This document shows, one piece after another, positions 18,301-25,807 of a stretch of DNA of 64,000 nucleotides. How positions within the stretch are numbered: the first letter of the stretch is position 1; each line of letters starts with the position of its first letter. The DNA lies in the NCBI GenBank assembly GCA_965227145.1, contig OZ245730.1, positions 620,001 through 684,000 on the forward strand, read 5' to 3'. The notes beneath the pieces were generated by a model. That model did no database searches and was not told where the DNA came from. It saw only the letters and a list, made by a program, of their open reading frames with translations. A program made the translations under genes and the position numbers. This DNA comes from JACKAQ01 sp965227145. Its GTDB lineage: Bacteria; Calditrichota; Calditrichia; RBG-13-44-9; J075.

Positions 18301-18694
18301 CGATCGGGGCGGCGTTCTCGGCGCGATGGAAACGATGTATCAGCGCAACAAAATTCAGGAAGAATCGCTGTATTACGAATCGCTGAAGCACAGCGGCGAG
18401 TTGCCGATCATCGGCGTGAACACGTTTTTGAGCAAATCCGGCTCCGAATTTGTGCTGCCGAAAGAAATCATTCGCTCCACAACTGCGGAAAAAGAGCAGC
18501 AAATTCTCAACCTGCAAGCATACGAATCGCGCAACGCGGCAGCCGCAACTTCCACGCTGCGATCGCTCAAAAAAGCGGCAATCCACAATGAAAATGTATT
18601 CGAACAGTTAATGGAAGTCTGCAAATTTGCATCGCTCGGTCAGATTTCCGCTGCGCTGTATGAGGTGGGCGGGCAGTATCGCCGGAATATGTGA
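15329..18694 (+). CDS. icmF: Fused isobutyryl-CoA mutase IcmF (B12-binding, G-protein chaperone and mutase domains)
   Basis: The 1121-residue protein joins, in order, a cobalamin-binding domain (residues ~12-145, with the DGHDAS motif bearing the cobalt-ligand His), a MeaB/ArgK-type GTPase chaperone (~195-430, Walker A GTGGAGKS at 203-210), a linker and the acyl-CoA mutase barrel (~550-1121). The two residues that distinguish mutase substrates can be aligned: Phe582 (TRMFAGEGG) where methylmalonyl-CoA mutase has Tyr89, and Gln770 (AQNTCIF) where it has Arg207. The Phe/Gln pair is the isobutyryl-CoA mutase signature. IcmF interconverts isobutyryl- and n-butyryl-CoA, some homologues also isovaleryl- and pivalyl-CoA. 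The C-terminus GGQYRRNM is conserved in the family. Confidence 0.96.
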   Translation: MATIEQKISNKIRIVTAASLFDGHDASINIMRRILQSQGAEVIHLGHNRSVQEIVDAAIQEDVQSVAITSYQGGHVEFFKYMYDLLEQRGAGHIKIFGGGGGTILPDELDELHNHGIARLYSPEDGREMGLVGMIRDLLHQSDFATKTESSGDELTQIQAGDVNAIAQTLTLIENHPEKAEKIIADLATLAAKKHVPVLGITGTGGAGKSSLTDELVRRYVTDFESKTIAIISVDPSKRKTGGALLGDRIRMNAIYNPRVYMRSFATRQAHMALSKTVVPSINLLKVAGFDLIIVETAGIGQSDSEITELADVSVYVMTPEYGAATQLEKIDMIDFADLVALNKFDKRGALDALRDVQKQYQRGHGKFDRKPSEMPVYGTIASQFNDPGTNSFYRAIIDKLVERCNLDWQSSYEISAQMSEKIHIIPPERVRYLAEIAETSDRYKQFVDKQVGLARQAFQIRGTIDLLKSQQKNTAELEQLFDDTWRSIDKDCQDILDNWEAKKQQYSDEFFKYSVRGREIKVPNFSETLSHNKIPKIALPKYADWGEILRWALRENVPGEFPYTAGVYPFKRTNEDPTRMFAGEGGPERTNRRFHYLSDGMPAARLSTAFDSVTLYGENPDFRPDIYGKIGNSGVSIATLDDAKKLYSGFNLAEPTTSVSMTINGPAPMLLGFYMNAAIDQQCEIYIKNNGLEEKISAKLDKIFAEKELPRPQYHGNLPKGNDGLGLMLLGVTGDQVLPRDVYEKIKAETISQVRGTVQADILKEDQAQNTCIFSTEFALRMMGDIQAYFTENKVRNFYSVSISGYHIAEAGANPISQLAFTLSNGFTFVEYYLSRGLHIDDFAPNLSFFFSNGVDPEYAVIGRVARRIWAKAMKYKYGANPRSQMLKYHIQTSGRSLHAQEIDFNDIRTTLQALYAIYDNCNSLHTNAYDEAITTPTEESVRRAVAIQLIINKELGMAKNENPLQGAFIIEELTDLVEEAVLAEFRRITDRGGVLGAMETMYQRNKIQEESLYYESLKHSGELPIIGVNTFLSKSGSEFVLPKEIIRSTTAEKEQQILNLQAYESRNAAAATSTLRSLKKAAIHNENVFEQLMEVCKFASLGQISAALYEVGGQYRRNM
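18668..18692 (+). repeat. 25-bp direct repeat, copy 1 (end of icmF)
   Basis: This 25-nt string inside the last codons of icmF recurs exactly at 19400-19424. Together the two copies bracket the DUF433/DUF5615 pair. Confidence 0.9.
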
Positions 18695-18762
18695 GAAGTG
18701 AATACTTGCCCTAATAAAAGGAATTGAATATATTCTATTAAATGTCATAATAATGTAGGTCA

Positions 18763-18993
18763 ATGATGGAAAATTACACAAAGTATATCAGCATCAACCC
18801 GGGAATACGGTTTGGCAAACCATGCATTAAAGGAACGCGAATTGCGGTGCAGGATATTTTACAGTGGCTGGCGTCCGGCATGACTTATGATGAAATCTTA
18901 TCCGATTTTCCGGAATTATCCCATGACCACATTTTAGTGGCATTATCGTTTGCAGCAAACCGTGAAAAAATTTCCAAAATTGTTGCAGCCTGA
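18763..18993 (+). CDS. DUF433 domain protein, putative antitoxin
   Basis: The 76-residue protein has the DUF433 pattern INPGIRFGKPCIKGTRIAV followed by DILQWLASGMTYDEILSDFPELSHDHI, which forms a winged-helix-like DNA-binding fold. DUF433 genes are usually paired with DUF5615 PIN-like genes as type II toxin-antitoxin modules; the DUF5615 partner starts 2 nt after this stop codon. Both ATG 18763 and ATG 18766 are possible starts. The pair sits directly downstream of icmF and upstream of a decayed copy of the icmF 3' end, which suggests acquisition by insertion. Confidence 0.85.
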   Translation: MMENYTKYISINPGIRFGKPCIKGTRIAVQDILQWLASGMTYDEILSDFPELSHDHILVALSFAANREKISKIVAA

Positions 18994-18995
18994 TC

Positions 18996-19331
18996 ATGAA
19001 ACTACTGCTCGATGCGAACCTTTCCTGGCGGTTAATAAAACAAATCAGTCCCGTTTTCAAAGAAGTGTATCATGTAAATAAGATCGGGTTATCGCTGCCG
19101 CCATCGGATATAAAAATATGGAATTGGGCAAAAGCAAATCAGGCTATCATCGTAACAAACGATGACGATTTTTCTAACTTTCTCTTGAAGAAAGGATACC
19201 CGCCAAAAGTTGTGTTGCTTCGAATCGGAAATCAATCCACTCAGGTAGTTGCTGAAATGCTTATTAAGCACATCGAACAAATCGAATTATTACATAAATA
19301 CACAGAATATGGTCTGCTGGAGATCGTTTGA
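18996..19331 (+). CDS. DUF5615 PIN-like protein, putative toxin of a DUF433/DUF5615 module
   Basis: The 111-residue protein begins MKLLLDANLSWRL, the DUF5615 N-terminus with a PIN-like acidic residue (Asp6), and continues with WAKANQAIIVTNDDDFSNF, where the DDDF cluster supplies the remaining acidic residues. DUF5615 is a PIN-like nuclease family. It is preceded by its DUF433 partner. Its last codons overlap the start of sequence resembling a second icmF tail. RNase activity is an inference from the family, not proven here. Confidence 0.85.
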   Translation: MKLLLDANLSWRLIKQISPVFKEVYHVNKIGLSLPPSDIKIWNWAKANQAIIVTNDDDFSNFLLKKGYPPKVVLLRIGNQSTQVVAEMLIKHIEQIELLHKYTEYGLLEIV

Positions 19332-19338
19332 TGCTTTG

Positions 19339-19427
19339 TTTGAAGGTGTGGTTCAAGTTCGCTTCGGTATGACGAATGTTGACCGCAATGTATCAGATTG
19401 GCGGGCAGTATCGCCGGAATATGTAAG
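19339..19427 (+). pseudogene. Decayed second copy of the icmF 3' end
   Basis: From 19355 to 19426 the frame can be aligned codon for codon with the last 24 codons of icmF: KFAS, then a substituted stretch with an internal TGA at the position of Gly, then an identical GGQYRRNM and a stop. Fourteen of 23 residues agree. Twenty-five nucleotides (19400-19424) are identical to 18668-18692. A short stretch just upstream (LFEG, in another frame) hints at further similarity. It cannot be translated as part of any gene and is best read as a remnant. Confidence 0.75.
19400..19424 (+). repeat. 25-bp direct repeat, copy 2 (downstream of toxin-antitoxin pair)
   Basis: Exact copy of 18668-18692. Similarity extends on both sides at lower identity, so it is the core of a larger diverged duplication and not a short isolated repeat. 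Confidence 0.9.
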
Positions 19428-19495
19428 CGTTCCAGCGCAATTGGTCCCGCGAAAGCCATGAATGTTTCCCGGTGTTTTCAAAGGAGGTTGAATAA

Positions 19496-20065
19496 ATGAT
19501 CAATGGTAAAAAAGCTGAGTTATCACCGCATCAAATAGACGCATTATTTAGCATTTTAAAGGCACGTTTTGAGGAAAATATGAATCGCCATTCAGGGATT
19601 GAGTGGGCAAACGTGCAGGTTAGATTGGCAGCAAATCCTGAAAAACTGTGGTCGCTCAACGAGATGGAACAAACTGGCGGCGAACCGGATGTTGTCGGAT
19701 TCGATAAAGCATCGGGTGAGTATATTTTTTATGATTGCGCAGCGGAAAGCCCCAAAGGTCGCCGGAGCTTGTGTTACGACCGTGAGGCGTTGGAAGCGAG
19801 GAAAGAACATAAGCCAAAGAACAATGCAATTGATGTGGCAGCCGATATCGGCGTGGAGATTTTAACAGAAGAAGAATACCGGGAACTGCAAAAATTGGGT
19901 GATTTTGATCTGAAAACGTCGAGCTGGGTGAAAACACCCGCAGCGATCAGAAAACGCGGCGGCGCCATCTTTTGTGACCGGCGCTACGATCATGTGTTTA
20001 CCTATCACAACGGTGCGGAATCGTATTACGCAGCCAGGGGATTTCGGGGTTCGCTGAAAATCTGA
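19496..20065 (+). CDS. DUF4256 family protein
   Basis: The 189-residue protein matches the DUF4256 family as I know it: FSILKARFEENMNRH near the N-terminus, GGEPDVVGFD, FYDCAAESPKGRRSLCYDREAL and, at the C-terminus, WVKTPAAIRKRGGAIFCDRRYDHVF. The family is soluble, widespread and uncharacterised. A textbook AAAGGAGG precedes the ATG. It lies just after the icmF-tail remnant, so it may have been the original downstream neighbour of icmF. Function unknown. Confidence 0.8.
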   Translation: MINGKKAELSPHQIDALFSILKARFEENMNRHSGIEWANVQVRLAANPEKLWSLNEMEQTGGEPDVVGFDKASGEYIFYDCAAESPKGRRSLCYDREALEARKEHKPKNNAIDVAADIGVEILTEEEYRELQKLGDFDLKTSSWVKTPAAIRKRGGAIFCDRRYDHVFTYHNGAESYYAARGFRGSLKI

Positions 20066-20125
20066 TTGCATCGAAAAATACGGCAGCGGTTGGATTCTGT
20101 AATTCAAAAGAAGAAAGAAAAACCG

Positions 20126-20347
20126 GTGAACAAAACAGCAGAAATTTCGCCGAAAAAAATGCGGTTGAGAGCGATTGGACTGATTATCGGATTAATTGCC
20201 GCAATGGCAGTCGTGTTTGCAGCAGCAGAGTCGATGCGTGAAACCGCGCGGCTGGTTGATATTATTGCGCTGTGCGGCGGTTCGTTTGCCGCAGGTGTTG
20301 CATTTGTTCAAACGGTCCAGTTTTTTAAAAATAAACCTAACAATTAA
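20126..20347 (+). CDS. Small hypothetical membrane protein with two predicted helices
   Basis: The 73-residue product has two hydrophobic helices (about residues 13-33 and 42-62) between basic ends (KKMRLR and FFKNKPNN). GTG 20126 is chosen because a purine-rich AAGAAGAAAGAAAAA precedes it; an in-frame TTG at 20066, next to the previous stop codon, would add 20 basic residues. It ends 2 nt before the decarboxylase gene. I do not recognise a family. Confidence 0.45.
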   Translation: MNKTAEISPKKMRLRAIGLIIGLIAAMAVVFAAAESMRETARLVDIIALCGGSFAAGVAFVQTVQFFKNKPNN

Positions 20348-20349
20348 CG

Positions 20350-21603
20350 ATGGCGAAACCTCCCGGAAAACCAATGAAACTGTGGGAAAAGAAAAATCAG
20401 GAACAAATAAAAGCGCGGATTTTTGGTGCGCTGGATAAAAACGTCAATTATTTTGAACAGAATATTTTGGGGATTCCGGCATCGCATCTGGATAGCAAAG
20501 TGTTTTATCAGGACGCGCCATTTTTAAAAGAAGCGCCGTTTATTTCTACGCTGGTGCACAATCCCAATCACATCGGCTGCCACACGTTGGGAAAATCTGA
20601 ACATTTTTTTGGCGGAACGCAGGAAATCGAACGAGAAGTGATCGAAATTTGCGCATCGGAAATTTTGGGCGGAAATTTTGGCGAGCAGGACGGTTACGTC
20701 GCGTCGGGCGGCACAGAGGCGAACATGCAGGCGATTTGGGTGTATCGCAATTATTTTATGCGCAAACACAACGCGAAGCCATCGGAAATTTGTGTGCTTT
20801 GTTCGGTGGACAGCCATTATTCGATGGATAAAGCTGCGAATGTTTTGGGTGTGGAAAAAATCAGCGTTGCGGTGAATCCGGAAGATCGAACGATCGATGC
20901 GCCGGCGGTTGCAGCCGCGATAGAATCCGCCCGGAGCAACGGCAAACGCTATTTTATCGTTGTCGCCAATATGATGACAACCATGTTCGGCTCCGTAGAT
21001 AACGTGAATATTTACAGCGATTTACTCGATCAGCAATCGTGCGAATACCGTATTCATGTGGACGGTGCATATGGCGGATTTTACTACCCGTTTACCGATC
21101 AAACGACCAACCTGAATTTTTCTAATCCCAAAATTACATCGGTAACGCTGGATGCCCACAAAATGGTGCAGGCGCCCTATGGCACGGGCATTTTCCTCAT
21201 TCGCAAAGGCTGGATTCAGCACGCCAACACCAAATCCGCCAGCTATGTGGAGGGCGAGGATTTCACGCTGATCGGCAGCCGCTCCGGTGCAAACGCTGTG
21301 GCCATCTGGATGATTTTGATGAAAAACGGCCCGTTTGGCTGGCAGGAAAAAATCTTCATTTTGCAAAAACGCACCGACTGGCTCTGCGAAAATCTGGACC
21401 GGTTGAACATCGGTTACTATCGCCACCCGATGTCCAATATTGTGACCATCAAACAGGAATTTGTGCCGCGCAAAACGGCAGAAGCATTCGGGCTGGTGCC
21501 CGATAACCACGCCAGTCCCAACTGGTTTAAGGTGGTAATTATGGAACATGTGACCATTGAAAAGCTAATTCCGTTGATCGATCAACTGTCAGAAAAACAA
21601 TAG
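20350..21603 (+). CDS. Pyridoxal-phosphate-dependent (group II) decarboxylase family protein
   Basis: The 417-residue protein belongs to the fold-type I, group II decarboxylases. It shows the substrate/cofactor segment SGGTEANMQAIWVYRNYF, the HVDGAYGGFYYPF motif that stacks and pairs with PLP, and LDAHKMVQAPYGTG with the Schiff-base Lys at about residue 271. Such enzymes decarboxylate glutamate, aspartate, histidine or aromatic amino acids; which one cannot be told here. It begins 2 nt after the small membrane protein gene, and the two may form a transcription unit. Confidence 0.83.
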   Translation: MAKPPGKPMKLWEKKNQEQIKARIFGALDKNVNYFEQNILGIPASHLDSKVFYQDAPFLKEAPFISTLVHNPNHIGCHTLGKSEHFFGGTQEIEREVIEICASEILGGNFGEQDGYVASGGTEANMQAIWVYRNYFMRKHNAKPSEICVLCSVDSHYSMDKAANVLGVEKISVAVNPEDRTIDAPAVAAAIESARSNGKRYFIVVANMMTTMFGSVDNVNIYSDLLDQQSCEYRIHVDGAYGGFYYPFTDQTTNLNFSNPKITSVTLDAHKMVQAPYGTGIFLIRKGWIQHANTKSASYVEGEDFTLIGSRSGANAVAIWMILMKNGPFGWQEKIFILQKRTDWLCENLDRLNIGYYRHPMSNIVTIKQEFVPRKTAEAFGLVPDNHASPNWFKVVIMEHVTIEKLIPLIDQLSEKQ

Positions 21604-21770
21604 GTTAGATGATGCCCTATTCACAATTCTTCCCCAAAAAGCTAACCATTAGCAAAACATCTTGAAGATCGCCTCAATTCAGAGTAACTTAAATTTTTAC
21701 AGAAACCAGTGTTGCCAAATCCGGTTGTCCGGGATGGCAACAGATTCTAAAAATTGAAAAAAACAAACAC

Positions 21771-22850
21771 ATGCTACTACTACTTTTTGCGCTAATTTCC
21801 ATCGGATTCTCCTTTATTTGCTCCATTTGGGAAGCCGTTTTGCTGAGCATTCCGGCATCTTTTGTTGAAATAAAACGTGCCGAGGGGCATCCTTTTGCGG
21901 AGCGCTTGGCTAAGCTGAAACATAATATCGATGAGCCGCTGTCGGCTATTTTATCGTTGAACACCATTGCCCACACGGTTGGTGCGGTGGGTGTCGGGGC
22001 GATGGCGGAAGATACTTTTGGCAGCGGAAAACTGGTCATGCTCGGGCGAGAGCTGCCGTTTTCCATCGAAGCGGTAGTTGCAACGGCAATGACGCTGGCA
22101 ATCCTTGTTTTATCTGAAATTATCCCCAAAACTATTGGCGCAACATATTGGAAAAAACTGGTGCCGTTTACCACCCGATCGCTGTGGTTGGTGATGATTG
22201 TGATGAAGCCGTTTATCTGGCTCAGCCAATTCATCACCAAAATGCTGAAAGGGAAGGAGCTTGAGAAATCGATCAGCCGGGAAGAATTATCGGTGATGGG
22301 GAAAATCGGGCATCGCGAAGGCGTGTTCAACGAAGATGAATCGAAAATCATCCACAATTTGATGCGCTTCAGCCAAATTCGTGCGGATTCAATCATGACG
22401 CCGCGATCGGTTGTGGCGATGGCCAACGAAGAACTGACCATCCGGGAATATTACGAAAAACATCAGCCGGTCAAGTTTTCGCGGATTCCCGTTTTTGGCG
22501 AAACCAGCGAATCGATTACCGGATATGTCCTCAAAGATGTTATTCTGGAATATCTTATTAAAGAAAAAGGAAACAACAAGTTAAAGGATATTTCCCGCCC
22601 AATTAGCGCGTTTAGTTTTGATTTGAGCATTCGCAAAATTTTCACTTCGCTGCTATCCAAACGGGAGCAAATTGCGGTTGTTTACGATTCATACGGCAGC
22701 CTCGCAGGCATTGTGACGTTGGAAGATGTGATCGAAACATTGCTCGGTTTGGAAATTGTGGACGAAACCGATGCCGCAACCGACATGCAGGAACTCGCCC
22801 GCCAAAACTGGCAGGAACGCGCCAAAAAAATGGGATTGATTGAGAAATAA
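21771..22850 (+). CDS. CNNM/HlyC-CorC-type membrane protein (DUF21 + CBS pair)
   Basis: The 359-residue protein begins with a DUF21 (CNNM) transmembrane domain (about residues 1-170, with IWEAVLLSIP and VLSEIIPKTIGATYW motifs) and continues with two CBS domains (about 200-330, MTPRSVVAM and YDSYGSLAGIVTLEDVIETLLG). Proteins of this family take part in Mg2+ or other divalent cation efflux and were formerly annotated as hemolysins. The C-terminal CorC/HlyC transporter-associated domain is absent or very short. It is 14 nt upstream of a GNAT gene. Confidence 0.87.
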   Translation: MLLLLFALISIGFSFICSIWEAVLLSIPASFVEIKRAEGHPFAERLAKLKHNIDEPLSAILSLNTIAHTVGAVGVGAMAEDTFGSGKLVMLGRELPFSIEAVVATAMTLAILVLSEIIPKTIGATYWKKLVPFTTRSLWLVMIVMKPFIWLSQFITKMLKGKELEKSISREELSVMGKIGHREGVFNEDESKIIHNLMRFSQIRADSIMTPRSVVAMANEELTIREYYEKHQPVKFSRIPVFGETSESITGYVLKDVILEYLIKEKGNNKLKDISRPISAFSFDLSIRKIFTSLLSKREQIAVVYDSYGSLAGIVTLEDVIETLLGLEIVDETDAATDMQELARQNWQERAKKMGLIEK

Positions 22851-22864
22851 ATGGGTATTACCCA

Positions 22865-23323
22865 ATGTTTACTGAAATAAAATTTTTGAAAGAACCGGAA
22901 AATGCGCCGGTTCATCTGCTGTTACTTGCTGATCCATCCGAAGAAAAAATAAAAACTTATCTCAACAAAAGCATCTGTGCCGTCGCAAGTTTGGACGGTG
23001 ATATTGTTGGCGTGTACGTCCTCATTTTTCTCCGTAAAACGGTAGCTGAGATCAAAAATATTGCTGTTGCAGAAAAATTTCAGGGACGTGGTATCGGCAA
23101 AAAACTATTGCAACATGCCATCGACTTTTGCAGAAACAACGGATTGCGCCAATTAAAAATTGCCACGGGGAATTCCAGTATTGGACAAATTGCTTTGTAC
23201 CAGCAAATGGGATTCGAAATAACAACAATCAACAAAAATTATTTCGTAAAGAATTATACCCAACCAATTGTTGAAAACGGTATTCAGTGCAAACATCAAA
23301 TTGTATTCGTCAAATATTTGTAA
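22865..23323 (+). CDS. GNAT family N-acetyltransferase
   Basis: The 152-residue protein has the acetyl-CoA-binding motif A segment IAVAEKFQGRGIGKKLLQHAI (broken motif QGRGIGK near residues 76-82) and the following LKIATGNSSIGQIALYQQMGFE that is typical of the GNAT fold. The acceptor substrate is unknown. Close spacing to the upstream membrane protein (14 nt) and to the downstream hydrolase (25 nt) suggests a common transcript. Confidence 0.85.
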   Translation: MFTEIKFLKEPENAPVHLLLLADPSEEKIKTYLNKSICAVASLDGDIVGVYVLIFLRKTVAEIKNIAVAEKFQGRGIGKKLLQHAIDFCRNNGLRQLKIATGNSSIGQIALYQQMGFEITTINKNYFVKNYTQPIVENGIQCKHQIVFVKYL

Positions 23324-23348
23324 AATGACTACTTAGGTTTACAAAAAG

Positions 23349-24221
23349 ATGAACAGAAAACAGCTTGACCTCACCTTTAGCGACAACACGCACAATACAC
23401 TCACGATTTTTGAACCGCAGCAACCGGATGAAAAAAATACGCTAATCGCCATATTTCCGGCGATGGGCGTTCGCGCATCTTTTTACGAATCATTCGCGGC
23501 GGAGCTGGCATCGCGAAATATTGCGGCGGTTATCGCCGATCATCGCGGACACGGCAACTCCAATATTCGCCCGTCGCGATCGGTCAGTTTTGGCTATCAG
23601 GAAATGATCACTATCGATTATGTAGAAACGATTGCCAATATCCGGCAGCTATTTCCGGTGAAGAAAATAGTGCTGCTCGGGCATAGTCTCGGCGGGAAAA
23701 TCGGATCGCTGTTTGCGGGACGATATCCCAAGGCTATCGATGGTTTGATTTTGCTGACGTCATGTTCCGTGTATCAAAAAGCGTGGCGGGGATGGGCGCG
23801 TTGGAAATTGAAAATGGCAGTGGCTATAATTCGATTGACGGCGGAATTGCTCGGCTTTTATCCGGGGCACCGGATGGGCTTTGGCGGGCTGGAATCGCGC
23901 GGCGTTATCCGCGACTGGAGCCGCCAATCGCGCTGTGGCGATTACATTGTGGACAACGCCGATTTCGATTACGAAGCCGGATTGCGGGAAATTAAAATTC
24001 CGGTGTTGGCAATTTCCGTCGCGGGCGATTTGCTCGCACCGAAGTTTGCGGTCGATCATCTGCTCGGTAAATTCGAGAAAAATCAACAGGTTACCCAAAT
24101 CCATCTCGCAAAAAACGATCCGCGAAATCCGGGTTACGATCATTTTAACTGGGCAAAAAATCCGCAGAAAATGGTGGATGTTATTTTAAATTGGCTGAAT
24201 TTTGGCAATGACGAACCCTGA
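23349..24221 (+). CDS. Alpha/beta hydrolase
   Basis: The 290-residue protein has the nucleophile elbow LLGHSLGGKIG (Ser113), a HRGHGNS segment typical of lysophospholipase/serine aminopeptidase S33 relatives, and a C-terminal YDHFNW with the probable catalytic His. The acid is probably in SVAGDLLAP. It looks soluble and cytoplasmic. The stop codon falls inside a CCCTGAGCGTCGTCGAA repeat unit, so the repeat supplies the end of the gene. Substrate unknown. Confidence 0.83.
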   Translation: MNRKQLDLTFSDNTHNTLTIFEPQQPDEKNTLIAIFPAMGVRASFYESFAAELASRNIAAVIADHRGHGNSNIRPSRSVSFGYQEMITIDYVETIANIRQLFPVKKIVLLGHSLGGKIGSLFAGRYPKAIDGLILLTSCSVYQKAWRGWARWKLKMAVAIIRLTAELLGFYPGHRMGFGGLESRGVIRDWSRQSRCGDYIVDNADFDYEAGLREIKIPVLAISVAGDLLAPKFAVDHLLGKFEKNQQVTQIHLAKNDPRNPGYDHFNWAKNPQKMVDVILNWLNFGNDEP

Positions 24222-24235
24222 GCGTCGTCGAACGG
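24214..24235 (+). repeat. Degenerate CCTGAG...TCGAA dispersed repeat unit
   Basis: CCCTGAGCGTCGTCGAACGG resembles the CCTGAG...TCGAAGGGTG units seen in the nested palindrome at 34283-34396. It provides the stop codon of the upstream hydrolase. Confidence 0.5.
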
Positions 24236-24259
24236 TGGTTTTTGCTGATCACCAAATCA

Positions 24260-25564
24260 TCAAACCGCAACGCCTTCAAGCTCTGCAATCCGCTCGAACA
24301 ACTCCGTAAACGTTCCCGGGAAAGCGATCACCTTTTTACCGAGACGCAGCTGCAGCTCCGGCAGGGTCATTTCATCGAGAAAAACGCCGTTTTCGTTGAC
24401 GCATTCCGGCGGCAAAATGATGTAATCGCCGGTGCGTTGCTCTTTCAATTGCTTCAAAATATCTTGCCCGACCAGCAGCCCGGAAACCACAATGCTGTCG
24501 CCATAAAATTCGTTGACAATCGGATGTAATTTGAAAAACATATCGGGAATCTGGTTCAATTTACGCATAAAATAGGTTTTGAGCACTTCCGCGCCCAGCG
24601 TTCCGGTCACCAAACTGATGCTCAGCGGACGATTTGCGGGATTGCGCAACTCCGGCAGCTCGTCTTCAAATTTATTCATCAAATCGCGGGTGAGTCCCAC
24701 ACCGTTTTCCTGCTGCCAAAATTCTTCGTAATACTCATTTTCCGGGATGGGCGTGTTGGTTTTGATGTAAAATTCATCAGATAAATAAATAAATGAGCTG
24801 CCCAATTCGGCTCTCAGTTTTTCGCGGCGTTCGTCCGTTTCCGCGATGGTTTTTAGGGCATATTCCACCGTTACCGGATTCAGTTTGAACAAATTTTTGC
24901 GGTGTTTGGTGAGCCCCACCGGCACGATGGCCACCGACTGGATTGTCGGGAAATATTTTTTCAAATCCTCGATGGTTTTATCGAGATGTTTGCCATCGTT
25001 GAGCTCCGGGCAAAGCACAATCTGGCAATTTAGTTCGATCCCGTTTTCGGTGAGAAAATTGATTTTTTCAAATAACCGGTCATCAAATTTGATGCCCAGC
25101 ATCGTTTTCCGCAATTCCGTGTCGGTTACGTGAACAGAAATATAAAGTGGTGTAAGTCGTTGTTCCACAATGCGTTGCAGGTCTTCTTTTGAGGTGTTTG
25201 TCAGCGTGGTGTAATGCCCGTACATAAACGAAAACCGGAAATCTTCATCTTTAAAATAGATGGTTTTGCGCATGCCTTTGGGATTTTGATACACAAAACA
25301 GAAGATGCAGCTATTGCCGCAGGCGCGAATATTCATCTCCTGCAGTTCCAGTCCAAGGTCGTCGTCGTAATCTTTTTCGATCTCGAAAGTGACCTCTTCA
25401 TCGCCCTGTTTTACCACCAGATCGATCTCTTCGTTGGTGATGTAAAAGCGGTAATCCAGCGGGTCTTCGATAATTTTTCCGTTGATGGAAACGATGTGAT
25501 CGCCCGCTTCGATGCCCAATTCTTCCGCGATGCCGCCGGGATATATTTCGATAATTTCTACCAT
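24260..25564 (-). CDS. DUF512 family radical-SAM-like Fe-S protein with N-terminal PDZ domain
   Basis: The product starts with a short PDZ-like domain (MVEIIEIYPGGIAEELGIEAGDHIVSINGK broken as GIAEELGI and GDHIVSING) and has an iron-sulfur motif CGNSCIFCFVYQ (CxxxCxxC) as in radical SAM enzymes, then the DUF512 region to the C-terminus. This family is common in Clostridia and other anaerobes and its reaction is unknown. I place the start at ATG 25564 (434 residues) because the PDZ domain begins there; an upstream ATG at 25663 would add 33 residues with no family similarity. The gene is divergent from the GNAT gene at 25808. Confidence 0.85.
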   Translation of the reverse strand: MVEIIEIYPGGIAEELGIEAGDHIVSINGKIIEDPLDYRFYITNEEIDLVVKQGDEEVTFEIEKDYDDDLGLELQEMNIRACGNSCIFCFVYQNPKGMRKTIYFKDEDFRFSFMYGHYTTLTNTSKEDLQRIVEQRLTPLYISVHVTDTELRKTMLGIKFDDRLFEKINFLTENGIELNCQIVLCPELNDGKHLDKTIEDLKKYFPTIQSVAIVPVGLTKHRKNLFKLNPVTVEYALKTIAETDERREKLRAELGSSFIYLSDEFYIKTNTPIPENEYYEEFWQQENGVGLTRDLMNKFEDELPELRNPANRPLSISLVTGTLGAEVLKTYFMRKLNQIPDMFFKLHPIVNEFYGDSIVVSGLLVGQDILKQLKEQRTGDYIILPPECVNENGVFLDEMTLPELQLRLGKKVIAFPGTFTELFERIAELEGVAV

Positions 25565-25807
25565 TTTCAACCTGAAATTTTTGCCGCAAATTGCCGCGAT
25601 AAACCGTTCAATATTTTCTGCCCGAAACGGGCAGTTCGTTAAAATACGAACAAAATTCGCCAATCAAAACGGGAGAATGAATATTTTCGTTGTGAAAATC
25701 GATCGTTTTTCTGTGCGCATTCGCATGCCGTTGAATTTTTTTGATGGTAATTTTCCGGCGCAACTATCAATTTCCCGATGGTTGTTAAATCCGCAGGATT
25801 ATTTTTC

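Noticed and set aside
19332..19461. Small ORF reading through the region after the DUF5615 gene (LFEGVVQVRF...)
   Set aside because: The region aligns better, in another frame, with a decayed icmF tail; no ribosome site.
20066..20125. TTG start for the small membrane protein at 20126
   Set aside because: No Shine-Dalgarno for the TTG, and the added residues are only basic filler; GTG 20126 has a purine-rich leader.
25565..25663. Upstream extension of the DUF512 gene to ATG 25663
   Set aside because: The PDZ-like domain begins at the ATG at 25564, and the extra 33 residues have no recognisable similarity.
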